Positions 24,976 through 32,686 of a stretch of 61,776 nt of DNA are shown here, one piece after another. Every line of letters begins with the position of its first letter. Position 1 is the stretch's first letter. The notes under the pieces are model-generated. The model had not been told where the DNA came from, did not search any database, and was given only the letters and a program-made list of their open reading frames with translations. The position numbers and the translations under genes are program-made. The DNA comes from Aquibium sp. ELW1220 (GTDB taxonomy: Bacteria > Pseudomonadota > Alphaproteobacteria > Rhizobiales > Rhizobiaceae), in NCBI RefSeq assembly GCF_030398385.1, contig NZ_JAOAOQ010000034.1, positions 1 through 61,776 on the forward strand, written 5' to 3'.

Positions 24976-26291
24976 TGCAACCGCCCGACATCATGCCGGC
25001 GGCCGAGGGTCCGACGCTTGCGCATCTGGCGTCACGCGTCCTGAAACGGCCGCTGCTCCTGCACCCCGACAAGGCGGCCATCGTGCTGCATGTGCTGCAG
25101 GGCCGGATCGGCGTGGAGCAGTTCGCACCACTCTCGCCCGACGCCAATCGCTTCATGGGCAGTCGCATCGGCGAGGACGGCCGGCAGCGGACTTATGCGA
25201 TCGTCAGCGGCGTGGCGACGATCCCGATCGTCGGCTCGCTGGTCAATCGCGGCGCCTGGATCGGCGCGAGTTCCGGTCTCGTCTCCTATGAGGGCCTGAG
25301 CAAGCAGTTGTCGGACGCCGCAACCGATCCGGAGGTTTCGGCGATCCTGCTCGACATCGACAGTCCGGGCGGCGAGGCGAGCGGCATGTTCACGCTGGCC
25401 GCGCAGATCGCGCAGGTCGCGCAGACCATGCCGGTGACAGCCTTCGTAAACGACATGGCGGCATCGGCTGCCTATGGCCTGGCCAGTGCCGCCCGAGAGA
25501 TCGTGGTATCCGCGACCTCGATCGTTGGATCGGTCGGCGTGGTGCTGACCCATCTCGATCGCTCCGGCGAAATGGAGCGCAAGGGGGTGAAGGCAACCCT
25601 CATCCATGCCGGCCGCCATAAGGTCGACGGACATCCATTCGGACCGCTGCCCGAGGCCGTGCATGCCGATCTGCAGGCGGAGGTGACGAAGGTCTACGAC
25701 CAGTTCGTGGCCGTCGTCGCCGCCAACCGGTCCGGGATGAGCGATCAGGCCGTCCGGGCAACGGAAGCGCGGACCTATCTTGGTCAGGACTCCATCGACG
25801 TCGGCCTCGCCGACCGGATCGCGACGCTCGACGCGGTTCTCGCCGAACTGTCCAAATGGGCCCGCGGGGCCACCAGCACAAGGAGAGGTTTTGCCATGAG
25901 CAAGCCAGTCGAGACCGCCCCGATGGCCATCGCAGGCATCAGTCAGGCCGATCACAACGCCGCCGTCGAAGCGGCCCGCGCCGAGGGAATGAGGGCCGGC
26001 AGGGCCGAAGCAACGGCGCGTATCAGGAGCATTCTCGGCTGCGAGGAAGCCAAGGGCCGTGAGGCGCAGGCCATGGTGCTGGCGCTGGATACGGCAATGA
26101 GTGCCGAAGATACGGCCAAGGTGCTGGCGGCGTCGCCGAAGGCTTCCAGCGGCGTGGCGTCGATTGCCGAGCGCGCGGCGGGCCAGGCGGAAATGGGGGC
26201 CAATGCCGGCAGCATTCGCATCGATGCCACCGAGCGTGTCGCCAGCGGCTGGGCCCGGGCCATCGCCAACGCCAACCAGCGCTTCGCCTGA
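24975..26291 (+). CDS. S49-type capsid maturation protease with C-terminal scaffold
   Basis: A 438-residue protein; start ATG 24975 overlaps the gpW stop. The N-terminal ~300 residues are an SppA/S49 serine protease: DIDSPGGEASG, likely nucleophile Ser164 in MAASAAY, and likely general base Lys216 in RHKVDGHPFGP. The C-terminal ~130 residues are a charged helix-rich scaffold-like part (AVEAARAEGMRAGRAEATARI). This is the lambda C/Nu3 arrangement, in which the protease and scaffold share a frame and a second internal start gives free scaffold. It acts in prohead assembly and cleavage. Confidence 0.92.
   Translation: MQPPDIMPAAEGPTLAHLASRVLKRPLLLHPDKAAIVLHVLQGRIGVEQFAPLSPDANRFMGSRIGEDGRQRTYAIVSGVATIPIVGSLVNRGAWIGASSGLVSYEGLSKQLSDAATDPEVSAILLDIDSPGGEASGMFTLAAQIAQVAQTMPVTAFVNDMAASAAYGLASAAREIVVSATSIVGSVGVVLTHLDRSGEMERKGVKATLIHAGRHKVDGHPFGPLPEAVHADLQAEVTKVYDQFVAVVAANRSGMSDQAVRATEARTYLGQDSIDVGLADRIATLDAVLAELSKWARGATSTRRGFAMSKPVETAPMAIAGISQADHNAAVEAARAEGMRAGRAEATARIRSILGCEEAKGREAQAMVLALDTAMSAEDTAKVLAASPKASSGVASIAERAAGQAEMGANAGSIRIDATERVASGWARAIANANQRFA
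25896..26291 (+). CDS. Nested scaffold protein from internal start (Nu3-like)
   Basis: An in-frame ATG at 25896 (MSKPVETAPMAIAG) is preceded by AGGAGAGG at 25881-25888 with seven bases of spacing, a better ribosome site than that of the full gene. Translation from here would give a 131-residue scaffold identical to the C terminus of the protease, as Nu3 is to C in lambda. Strong internal start signals in this place are unlikely to be chance. Confidence 0.75.
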   Translation: MSKPVETAPMAIAGISQADHNAAVEAARAEGMRAGRAEATARIRSILGCEEAKGREAQAMVLALDTAMSAEDTAKVLAASPKASSGVASIAERAAGQAEMGANAGSIRIDATERVASGWARAIANANQRFA

Positions 26292-26318
26292 CGCGTGGCA
26301 CTCAAACCATAGGGAAAC

Positions 26319-26696
26319 ATGATCATGACGGTTCTGACCGAACCCCGCCATCCCGGCGAATTCCTGATGAGCGAGGCCAATGGCCAGCGCTCGCGCGAGA
26401 CCATCACCGTGGCCAGCGGCGCCGGCGTCATCGCGCCCGGCTCCGTGCTCGGCAAGATCACCGCGTCGGGCAAATATCTGGTCTCTGCCATCGGGGCCGT
26501 GGATGGGAGCCAGACGGCCGCAGCCGTTTCGCTTAATGGCTGTGACGCCACCTCTGCCGACCAAAAGATCGCGGCGATCCTGCGTGACGCCGAAATCAAC
26601 GGCAACATCCTCACCTTCCACGCCGATCGTGATCAGCCCGCCGAACGGGCCGCAGCCAGGGCCGACCTTGCCGCCGTCGGCATCATCGTGCGCTGA
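26319..26696 (+). CDS. Head decoration protein (gpD-like)
   Basis: A 125-residue protein beginning MIMTVLTEPRHPGEFLMSEANG, with the conserved ASGAGVIAPGSVLGKIT and LTFHADRD segments of the lambda gpD/SHP family, trimers of which stabilise the expanded capsid. The gene lies between protease and major capsid as D does in lambda. ATG 26325 is an alternative start two codons in. Confidence 0.9.
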   Translation: MIMTVLTEPRHPGEFLMSEANGQRSRETITVASGAGVIAPGSVLGKITASGKYLVSAIGAVDGSQTAAAVSLNGCDATSADQKIAAILRDAEINGNILTFHADRDQPAERAAARADLAAVGIIVR

Positions 26697-26811
26697 TCGC
26701 CATCCAGCGCTGAACTCCCGCTTCCGGGCGGCAGTCCACTTTCATGATCGCCGAGCGTCGTAGCACGTCGGCAATCGACCGCAGCCCAACCCAATCCGCA
26801 CTTGTGATCCC

Positions 26812-26831
26812 GGACGCATGCCCTTGCGTCC
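26812..26831 (+). other. Small perfect hairpin upstream of the major capsid gene
   Basis: GGACGCA and TGCGTCC arms with a six-base loop lie 35 bases before the capsid start. There is no U tract, so it is unlikely to terminate. It could stabilise or process the abundant capsid mRNA. The surrounding 169-bp gap has no gene. Confidence 0.4.
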
Positions 26832-26865
26832 GTCGCTCTGTCGTGTGCGCTGACAGGAGACCACC

Positions 26866-27897
26866 ATGTCCATTCTGAACATCTTCAGCCAAGACGCCTT
26901 CTCCGTCATGCGCCTCACCGACGCGCTGCGCGAGATCAAATACACCCCCTCGCGCATCGGCCAGATGGGGCTGTTCCAGGTGACCAGCATCGACACGCTC
27001 GACATCGCAATCGAGAAGGACAAGCAGCAAAACCGCATGCTGGTCGCGGCAAGTCCTCGCGGCGGTCCGGGCCAGACGTTCGATAAGTCCAAGCGCGCCG
27101 TGCGCATGCTCAAGGTGCCGCACTTCCAGGTCGATGACGCCATCTATGCCGACGAGGTGCAGCAGGTGCGCGCCTTCGGCCAGGAAATCGCGGTCGAGCG
27201 CCTGCAGGCCAAGATCGCCGACCGGGCGGCCGAAGCCTCGCAGTTCTTCGCGCTGACCGAGGAGTATCACCGCCTCAACATCCTCAAGACCGGCCAGTTG
27301 CTGGACGCGGATGGCTCGGTCCTATTCGACTACTTCTCCGAGTTCGGCGAAAGCCAGCAGGCCGAGATCGACTTCGACCTCGACAATGCCAATCCGGCCG
27401 AGGGCGCCTTGCGCAAGAAGTGCGCCGGCGTCGTGCGGCAGATGGCCGGCATTCTCGACGGGTTGCCCTATTCCGGGATCCTCGCCTTCTGCGGCGACGC
27501 CTTCTTCGACGATCTCGTCGCCCACAAGGAGGTGCGCGAGACCTACAAGGGATATGCCGAGGCGGCCAATCTGCGCGCCGCCTATATCAACACCGGATCC
27601 TCGGGCATCTACGGCACCTTCGACTTCGGCGGCATCACCTGGGCCAACTACCGAGGCGGCGACAATGTCGGCATCGCCACCGACAAGTGCCATCTGTTTC
27701 CGATGGGCGTGCCTGGCCTTTTTCGAACCGTCTACGGCCCCGCCGACTACATCGAGACGGTCAACACGCCTGGCCAGCGGCTTTATGGGAAGCAGTGGGA
27801 GATGCAGAACGGCAAGGGCGTGAACCTCGAGTTCCAGATGAACGCGCTGCAGTACTGCACGCGCCCGAGGGTGCTGATCCCCGGCAAGCGGACCTGA
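26866..27897 (+). CDS. Major capsid protein (lambda gpE family)
   Basis: A 343-residue HK97-fold capsid protein of the GpE family: MSILNIFSQDAFSVMRLTDAL at the start, GLFQVTSIDTLDIAIE, RMLKVPHFQVDDAIYADEVQ, and the C-terminal PRVLIPGKRT. The length matches lambda E (341 aa). An AGGAG site precedes the ATG. It is the main shell protein and the natural partner of the decoration protein encoded before it. Confidence 0.95.
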   Translation: MSILNIFSQDAFSVMRLTDALREIKYTPSRIGQMGLFQVTSIDTLDIAIEKDKQQNRMLVAASPRGGPGQTFDKSKRAVRMLKVPHFQVDDAIYADEVQQVRAFGQEIAVERLQAKIADRAAEASQFFALTEEYHRLNILKTGQLLDADGSVLFDYFSEFGESQQAEIDFDLDNANPAEGALRKKCAGVVRQMAGILDGLPYSGILAFCGDAFFDDLVAHKEVRETYKGYAEAANLRAAYINTGSSGIYGTFDFGGITWANYRGGDNVGIATDKCHLFPMGVPGLFRTVYGPADYIETVNTPGQRLYGKQWEMQNGKGVNLEFQMNALQYCTRPRVLIPGKRT

Positions 27898-27915
27898 TCG
27901 CTGGGGGACTGATCC

Positions 27916-28332
27916 ATGACTTCGCCGTTTGACGCGTTGGATGCTTCGTTGTCGGCTGCAACGGTGCAGGCCTTTGGTGAGCGGGTGGTGCTTCGGCCGC
28001 GCGTGTCCTCGCAATATGCGGAGCGGGCAGCGGATGAGGATCGCCATCTGCAGGCGGTCACCGGCGTCTTCTCGGCCGGCCCAGCCGAAAGTTCGCTCAA
28101 GGGGTCTGCCAGTTCGGGCGACTTCGCCGGCACGACGAGGCTCGCCACGATGACGGCCGCGTTCTGGATCGCCGCCGATACGGCAGCAAGTCTCTCGGCG
28201 CGTCCCGTGAAGGGCGACACGATCACGCTGATCGGTCGTGATGGCTGCCCGGTCTATACGATCGCCCGCGTGGAGCCCTCCGATCGCGGCGACCTGAACT
28301 TCATCCTGGTGCGTGAGGATCAGCCGTCGTGA
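27916..28332 (+). CDS. Head-tail joining protein (FII-like)
   Basis: A 138-residue protein following the capsid gene, where lambda-like heads encode FI/FII-type joining proteins. The C-terminal half (ARPVKGDTITLIGRDGCPVYTIARVEPSDRGDLNFIL) is strand-rich with the GD-I-x-L pattern of FII-like connectors. Its stop overlaps a GTG that opens a 32-codon minigene. The last part of this gene is repeated 95 bp further on. Confidence 0.75.
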   Translation: MTSPFDALDASLSAATVQAFGERVVLRPRVSSQYAERAADEDRHLQAVTGVFSAGPAESSLKGSASSGDFAGTTRLATMTAAFWIAADTAASLSARPVKGDTITLIGRDGCPVYTIARVEPSDRGDLNFILVREDQPS

Positions 28333-28455
28333 GTCTTGCCCGTCTTGCCATGCGGATCACGCGTTTGGTGTCCTGCGGCCGGGCCGATCTCAACCTTCTT
28401 CTGGTCGGGAAGGATGTTGCATTATGAGTTTGGCCCGTCTTGCCATGCGGATCGC
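28291..28455 (+). repeat. Imperfect tandem duplication across a gene junction, 95-bp period
   Basis: GACCTGAACTTCATCCTGGT at 28291 corresponds to GATCTCAACCTTCTTCTGGT at 28386, and the gene start GTGAGTCTTGCCCGTCTTGCC at 28329 to ATGAGTTTGGCCCGTCTTGCC at 28424. Both offsets are 95 bp, so one event copied the end of the joining-protein gene with the start of the next gene. Confidence 0.8.
28329..28427 (+). CDS. 32-codon minigene created by a tandem duplication
   Basis: GTG 28329 overlaps the upstream stop (GTGA) and reads MSLARLAMRITRLVSCGRAD...VAL, ending at a TGA that overlaps the next ATG (28424). Its first ten residues repeat the start of the next protein and its C-terminal half echoes the end of the previous one. 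It probably has no function of its own and acts only as a translational bridge. Expression is inferred from the overlaps. Confidence 0.45.
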   Translation: MSLARLAMRITRLVSCGRADLNLLLVGKDVAL

Positions 28456-29218
28456 TGCCGCGCGTGCCCTGAGGGGTGCGACGCTTGCCGGCGACCGCGT
28501 CTTCGACAGCGCCATCGATCCGATCGACCAGACCATCGCCGAGACCCGCCAACCGATCCTGGTCGTCATGACCGACGATCATGAGGCCGATATCACGGGC
28601 AGGGACTTGACCTATGGCGATGCCCGTTGCGATCTGGTGATCGAGGCTGCCATCGCTGCGCGGGTGGAGATTCCGGCAACGGATGGTGACGGCAATGCCA
28701 CGACGATCGCCATTCCGCATACCGACGAGGGCATGGAGCTGGTGCTCGACATGATCGAGTATCAGGTCGTTGCCGCCCTGACACGCGAACGCACCGACTG
28801 GTCGCGGGTCTGGATGAAGCTGGTGCCACGGATCAGCAAGCGGCTGTCGCGGCGCGGGGCATCGGCCGAGAACGGCGTGCGCTTTGCCGCCCGCCAGATC
28901 GTGATTACTTGCGATCTGATCGAGCCGCCCGTGGCTGGCGCAAATATCCAGGCCGGCACCGCCTGGGATGATGTGCTGACGGTAATGTCGGCGGACGCGG
29001 TGCTTGTTCCGGTCGCAAACATGCTGCGCGCCGAGATCGAGGGCGAGCCGGCGTCCGACTGGCAGCGTGCCGCCAACATGCTGGGCATCACCATGGACAC
29101 GGCCGAGGGGCTCGGTATCGGGCAGGTCTTTGACGAGGACGGCAATCCGGTCGAATTGACCGGCATCGTCCTGGATCCGGACGCAGGCGAGGCCTTCACG
29201 GTGACCAATCATGCGTGA
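28424..29218 (+). CDS. Hypothetical neck or tail-completion protein (264 aa)
   Basis: A 264-residue acidic protein between the lambda-type head module and the P2-type tail module. It begins MSLARLAMRIAAARALRGATL, with EYQVVAALTRERTDW and RFAARQIVITCDLIEPP further on. I do not recognise a named family; the position suggests a neck, tail-terminator or completion protein that adapts the two module types. Its 3' end overlaps the gpV gene by eight bases. Confidence 0.75.
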   Translation: MSLARLAMRIAAARALRGATLAGDRVFDSAIDPIDQTIAETRQPILVVMTDDHEADITGRDLTYGDARCDLVIEAAIAARVEIPATDGDGNATTIAIPHTDEGMELVLDMIEYQVVAALTRERTDWSRVWMKLVPRISKRLSRRGASAENGVRFAARQIVITCDLIEPPVAGANIQAGTAWDDVLTVMSADAVLVPVANMLRAEIEGEPASDWQRAANMLGITMDTAEGLGIGQVFDEDGNPVELTGIVLDPDAGEAFTVTNHA

Positions 29219-29741
29219 GATCGTCGAACTGGCCGCCCGCATCGCCGAACTGGAGCGCCGTTTCGCCGGCACGATCCGACATGGCACGGTGGCGGAGGTG
29301 GACCCGGCCAAGGGTCGCGCGCGGCTCGATCTCGGCGAAAGCACCGCAGGCGGCCGGTTCCTGTCGCCATGGGTGCCGTATTCGCAAGTCGCGGGCGCCC
29401 TGAAGGCGCACATCCCGCCAACGGTCGGCCAGCAACTGACGCTGGTCGCGCCCGGCGGCGACTGGCAACAGGCCGTGGCCGTGCCGCTTGCCTTCTCCGA
29501 CAAGAACCCGTCGCCCTCGGATGCCGGAGACCGGAACGTCATCACCTACGGCAATGTCACGCTGACGCTGGCCGACGATCTGGTGACCATCGCTGTCGGC
29601 GGCGTTTCGTTCGAGGTCACCGGCTCCGGCATCGAGATCACCGGCGGCACGATTCGTCACGATGGCAGGAACATCGGCTCGAGCCACATCCATGGTGGCG
29701 TGACGCCGGGCGCGGGCACGACCGACGTGCCGGCGAACTGA
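29211..29741 (+). CDS. Baseplate assembly protein V (spike)
   Basis: A 176-residue P2 gpV/Mu gp45-type protein: helical N terminus, an OB-like domain (RHGTVAEVDPAKGRARLDLG), WVPYSQVAGALKAH, and a glycine-rich beta-helical tip (SFEVTGSGIEITGGTIRHDGRNIGSSHIHGG). The HIHGG near the end resembles metal-binding spike tips of contractile tails. It is the membrane-piercing spike at the centre of the baseplate and opens the tail module. The next tail gene, W, lies 1.6 kb away beyond an inserted cassette. Confidence 0.92.
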   Translation: MREIVELAARIAELERRFAGTIRHGTVAEVDPAKGRARLDLGESTAGGRFLSPWVPYSQVAGALKAHIPPTVGQQLTLVAPGGDWQQAVAVPLAFSDKNPSPSDAGDRNVITYGNVTLTLADDLVTIAVGGVSFEVTGSGIEITGGTIRHDGRNIGSSHIHGGVTPGAGTTDVPAN

Positions 29742-29759
29742 GAAGCTGGCCGTCAAGAG

Positions 29760-30023
29760 TCACCGCCCGTCCTTTGCCCGACGGTAGCTCGCGCCGATAT
29801 CGCCGCTCGCCATCGTGTTCGGGGAATATGTCAGCGACACGTCTCGGCCGCCGCAACCATCGCAGCGCAGGCGGGGGATCAGGTCGGGCGCCATGGCGGG
29901 CGCGTCGGGACCGAGGCGCTCGCGCAGAACGGAGAGGTCGAGCTGGCGGTTGTGATGGCAGGCGTTGCAAGACGCGTGCAGCGTCATGTGATCGTCGATC
30001 AGTTTCTGCACCGTCCAGGCCAT
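29760..30023 (-). CDS. Small zinc-ribbon protein
   Basis: An 87-residue protein with two cysteine pairs, C-x2-C in ASCNACHHNRQ and C-x2-C in LRCDGCGGRD, about 35 residues apart, as in a zinc ribbon. Similar small proteins occur in rhizobial genomes, without a known function. It reads leftward, toward the spike gene, as the first part of a cassette inserted between V and W. It probably has its own promoter. Confidence 0.75.
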   Translation of the reverse strand: MAWTVQKLIDDHMTLHASCNACHHNRQLDLSVLRERLGPDAPAMAPDLIPRLRCDGCGGRDVSLTYSPNTMASGDIGASYRRAKDGR

Positions 30024-30138
30024 GGCGGTAGCATAGGCATGGCCGCACCCGAAGTCAGCCGCTCAGTTCGCGCCGTTGCTGCCTTGCAATCATCACATGC
30101 AGCGGTTCGGGACCGGCGCGATCGAGTGTGGGAAAAAA

Positions 30139-30214
30139 TGGTGGGCCGGGAGGGACTCGAACCCCCAACCAAGCGGTTATGAGCCGCCGGCTCTGACCAT
30201 TGAGCTACCGGCCC
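30139..30214 (-). tRNA. tRNA with CAU anticodon (Ile2 or Met)
   Basis: A complete cloverleaf on the minus strand: 7-bp acceptor stem GGGCCGG/CCGGCCC (30208-30214 with 30143-30149), D arm GCTC...GAGC, anticodon stem GGCGG/CCGCT with loop CTCATAA, variable TGGTT, T arm GGGGG-TTCGAGT-CCCTC, discriminator A and an encoded CCA (30139-30141). The CTTGG stretch after the anticodon loop resembles tRNA-Ile2, whose C34 is converted to lysidine to read AUA, but elongator Met is not excluded. It lies inside the cassette that separates tail genes V and W. Confidence 0.93.
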
Positions 30215-30322
30215 TATCAGGCGGTTGGTCCTGAAAGAGGCATTTTACGCCATCACGATGGACATCGCGGTGCCTGGGTTTTCTGGTACTACAGTCCCAC
30301 CATGTCCGCCTTGGGAAGCGGC

Positions 30323-30613
30323 CTATGCCGATACCGACAACAGTACGAGCTTGTCCAGTTCCTTGTGCAGGCTGGCTTTGATCGCCTTGGCCTTCTCGCC
30401 GAAGAATCCGGACAGGGCGAACTCGACCTTGATGCCGCCTGTGGTTTGACGGAAGCTATAGGCGCTGAAATTGCCATCGGCTTCCCAGTCGATTAGATTG
30501 ATCGTGCTGGCGGCACCCTCATTGCTGTCATTCGGGGAATCTCGAGGGGCCAACCGGGTACCAATCCCCGGGCCGCCAGTATCTTCCCGAGCGCTGCCGT
30601 CAATCATACTCAT
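30323..30613 (-). CDS. Hypothetical protein, second gene of a minus-strand pair
   Basis: A 96-residue protein starting MSMIDGSARED, with a Gly/Ser-rich N-terminal third and a C-terminal part (YSFRQTTGGIKVEFALSGFF, then a helix KAKAIKASLHKELDKLVLL). No family is recognised. It overlaps the preceding gene of the same strand by 14 bases, so the two are likely co-translated. The AT-richer composition than the surrounding tail genes suggests separate acquisition. Confidence 0.6.
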   Translation of the reverse strand: MSMIDGSAREDTGGPGIGTRLAPRDSPNDSNEGAASTINLIDWEADGNFSAYSFRQTTGGIKVEFALSGFFGEKAKAIKASLHKELDKLVLLSVSA

Positions 30614-31016
30614 TTCCGTCCGATTTCAACAGGTCGCAAATGAGGTGCTCTGCCGTCTCGTGGAGATAATCCATCATCTCGCGATACAATAGCTGGAATT
30701 CTGCATCCACGACATTCACGAAATGGGTTCTCTGGACCCTGACGACGACCGTGGTGTAGCTATGCCGCGAGCATCGGTAGGGGGTGATGCCGTGTTTGCG
30801 GCAGACCGCGAAGAACAGCCGTACCGCCCACGCATCCGGCAACGAAAACTGAAGCTCGATCGTCGGCTCCTCGTTGCGTTTCGGACTCTGGTCGTTCTGC
30901 GCCTTGAGGCGTTCGATCGCGGGGGCAGTCGCTGCTGCTCCCCCGTCAGTCCCCGCGCTGGCGAACAGCGCTTCTACCCTCCTCAGGCGTTCGTAGATGT
31001 CGCTTTGCGATGCCAT
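30600..31016 (-). CDS. Hypothetical protein, first gene of a minus-strand pair
   Basis: A 138-residue protein with an N-terminal helix (SDIYERLRRVEALFA), a linker, and a C-terminal domain WAVRLFFAVCRKHGITPYRCSRHSYTT followed by a long helix (FQLLYREMMDYLHETAEHLI). Similar proteins of unknown function occur in many proteobacterial chromosomes, so it is probably real. It reads against the tail operon and overlaps its partner gene. The pair may be a small cargo unit; no toxin or antitoxin motif is seen. Confidence 0.7.
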   Translation of the reverse strand: MASQSDIYERLRRVEALFASAGTDGGAAATAPAIERLKAQNDQSPKRNEEPTIELQFSLPDAWAVRLFFAVCRKHGITPYRCSRHSYTTVVVRVQRTHFVNVVDAEFQLLYREMMDYLHETAEHLICDLLKSDGNEYD

Positions 31017-31094
31017 GATAGTCCCCGTGACCGTCGGAGGCCAGAGCCGGTCCGCGACACCAATTCAAGCGGAGATAGATCCAAAAGAAGACCC

Positions 31095-31352
31095 ATGCCA
31101 CGCTATGCGATCACCGAACGCGCCGGCTGCTTTGTCGCCGGTCACACAAATACCGGCGTCGGCACAGTGCTGACGCTGACCGAAAAACAGGCCGAACACG
31201 AGGTGCGGCTTGGAACGCTGGTCAGTGTCGACCTGCCGGCGAAGGCGGTCGACGCTGAGGATGCGCCACAGGTCGCGATCCAGACGAAGGGAAAAAGGGC
31301 AGTATCAGCGCGCGCGATAGCGGCGTCCGTGACCACCGACGCGTCCGATTAA
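31095..31352 (+). CDS. Hypothetical late-operon protein (85 aa)
   Basis: An 85-residue protein starting MPRYAITERAGCFVAGHTNTG, with a short strand-rich N terminus and an alanine/lysine-rich C terminus. ATG 31095 was chosen; a longer open frame upstream runs antisense through the preceding cassette. It is the first plus-strand gene after the cassette and probably part of the late operon, lying 23 bases before gene W. A role in baseplate assembly is possible from location only. Confidence 0.65.
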   Translation: MPRYAITERAGCFVAGHTNTGVGTVLTLTEKQAEHEVRLGTLVSVDLPAKAVDAEDAPQVAIQTKGKRAVSARAIAASVTTDASD

Positions 31353-31375
31353 CGCATACGCGAAGGCCCTGACCG

Positions 31376-31795
31376 ATGGCAACGCTCCAGGAACCATCTA
31401 TCGGCCTCGATGCCGCGACCGGGGGGACGATCACCGGCTGGGATCATGTCGAACAGAGCCTGCGCGACATCTTCTTCACCCAGTTCGGCACGCGCATCAT
31501 GCGGGAATGGTACGGCTCCTTCGTGCCCAACCTGCTCGGACAGAACATCACGCCAAAGGACGTCACCCCGTTCTTCGTCGCGGTTACCTCGGCGATCGAG
31601 CAGTGGGAGCCGCGTTACCGGGTCACCCGGATTGAGATCGTCAAGGTGACGCGCGAAGGCCGGCTGCACTTCTTCCTCGACGGCGAATACCGCCCGCGCG
31701 CTGTGTTCGGTGATTTGACCGCCGTCGGTGCGCGGCGGGTTGACGCCTACGCCAACCCGGACGGCATCCTGATCGAGCGGAGGCAGAGCGCTTGA
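31376..31795 (+). CDS. Baseplate protein W (gp25-like lysozyme fold)
   Basis: A 139-residue member of the gpW/gp25 family of contractile-tail baseplate proteins: QSLRDIFFTQFGTRIMREWYGS is the conserved core, followed by VTSAIEQWEPRYRVTRIEI. It is a sheath-initiator and wedge component. Overlaps the next gene by four bases at a TTG start. Confidence 0.92.
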   Translation: MATLQEPSIGLDAATGGTITGWDHVEQSLRDIFFTQFGTRIMREWYGSFVPNLLGQNITPKDVTPFFVAVTSAIEQWEPRYRVTRIEIVKVTREGRLHFFLDGEYRPRAVFGDLTAVGARRVDAYANPDGILIERRQSA

Positions 31796-32652
31796 GCCGG
31801 TTCACCGCCATCGACCTGTCGGCCATGACGCCGCCCGATATCGTCGAGACGCTGGACTACGAGGCGATCGTCACCGAGATGCGCGATGATCTGGTCGCGC
31901 GGTTCCCCGCCATCGTCGGGGTGATTGATCTGGAGAGCGAGCCTGCGCGCAAGCTGATCGAGGCCTTTGCCTATCGCGAGCTGCTGCTGCGGGCGCGGAT
32001 CAACGACAGCGCCCGCGCGGTGTTGCTGGCCTCGTCCTACGGTTCGAACCTCGACCATCTCGGCGCACTGTTTGCGACGGCGCGGCAGGAGGATGAGACG
32101 GACGAGCGGTTTCGCCGCCGCATCCAGCTGGCGCCAGAGGCTTTCTCTGTGGCGGGGCCGAAGGGCGCATACCAGTATCTCGCACTGACCGTGGCGCCGT
32201 GGGCGCGCGATGTCAGCGCGGTGATGACGGCGCCGGGCACCGTGCGGGTGACGATGCTGAAGGAGGGGATCGATCCGGTTCCGACGCCGGCCGAACTGCA
32301 GTCCGTGCTGATCGCGCTGCGTGATGACGCGGTCCGGCCGCTGACTGATGTGGTGCAGGTGCTTGGGGCTCAGGTTGTGCCCGTCACGATCGACGCGAAG
32401 CTGACGCTCTATCCCGGCCCGGACGGAACGCTGGTGCAGAGCCGTGCGACCGCTGCCCTGTCCGAATGGCTCGAGCGCAACCGGATGCTCGGGATGAACC
32501 TGCGCCGCTCGGCGATCTTTGCCCGGCTGCATCAGGAGGGAGTTCATTCGGTCGAGCTCCTCGCGCCAGCCGAGGACGTGGTCCTGGACGAGAACCAGGT
32601 CTACGCGATCACCGCGCCGACCGTGACCGTCCAGACCACCCGGGACCAGTAG
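31792..32652 (+). CDS. Baseplate protein J
   Basis: A 286-residue P2 gpJ-like wedge protein. The N-terminal ARKLIEAFAYRELLLRARINDSARAVLLA and SNLDHLGALFATAR, then FRRRIQLAPEAFSVAGPKGAYQYLA, match the baseplate J family. Start is the TTG at 31792 that overlaps the stop of W, which fits the coupling seen across the operon. It builds the baseplate wedges with W and I. Confidence 0.93.
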   Translation: MSRFTAIDLSAMTPPDIVETLDYEAIVTEMRDDLVARFPAIVGVIDLESEPARKLIEAFAYRELLLRARINDSARAVLLASSYGSNLDHLGALFATARQEDETDERFRRRIQLAPEAFSVAGPKGAYQYLALTVAPWARDVSAVMTAPGTVRVTMLKEGIDPVPTPAELQSVLIALRDDAVRPLTDVVQVLGAQVVPVTIDAKLTLYPGPDGTLVQSRATAALSEWLERNRMLGMNLRRSAIFARLHQEGVHSVELLAPAEDVVLDENQVYAITAPTVTVQTTRDQ

Positions 32653-32686
32653 GTCGCCGAACCGTTTCGTAAGTCAGGACTGACCC

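Noticed and set aside
30139-30214. Attachment site of a second prophage at the tRNA
   Set aside because: Tail genes V and W on either side belong to one module and no integrase is next to the tRNA, so a single phage with an inserted cassette is simpler.
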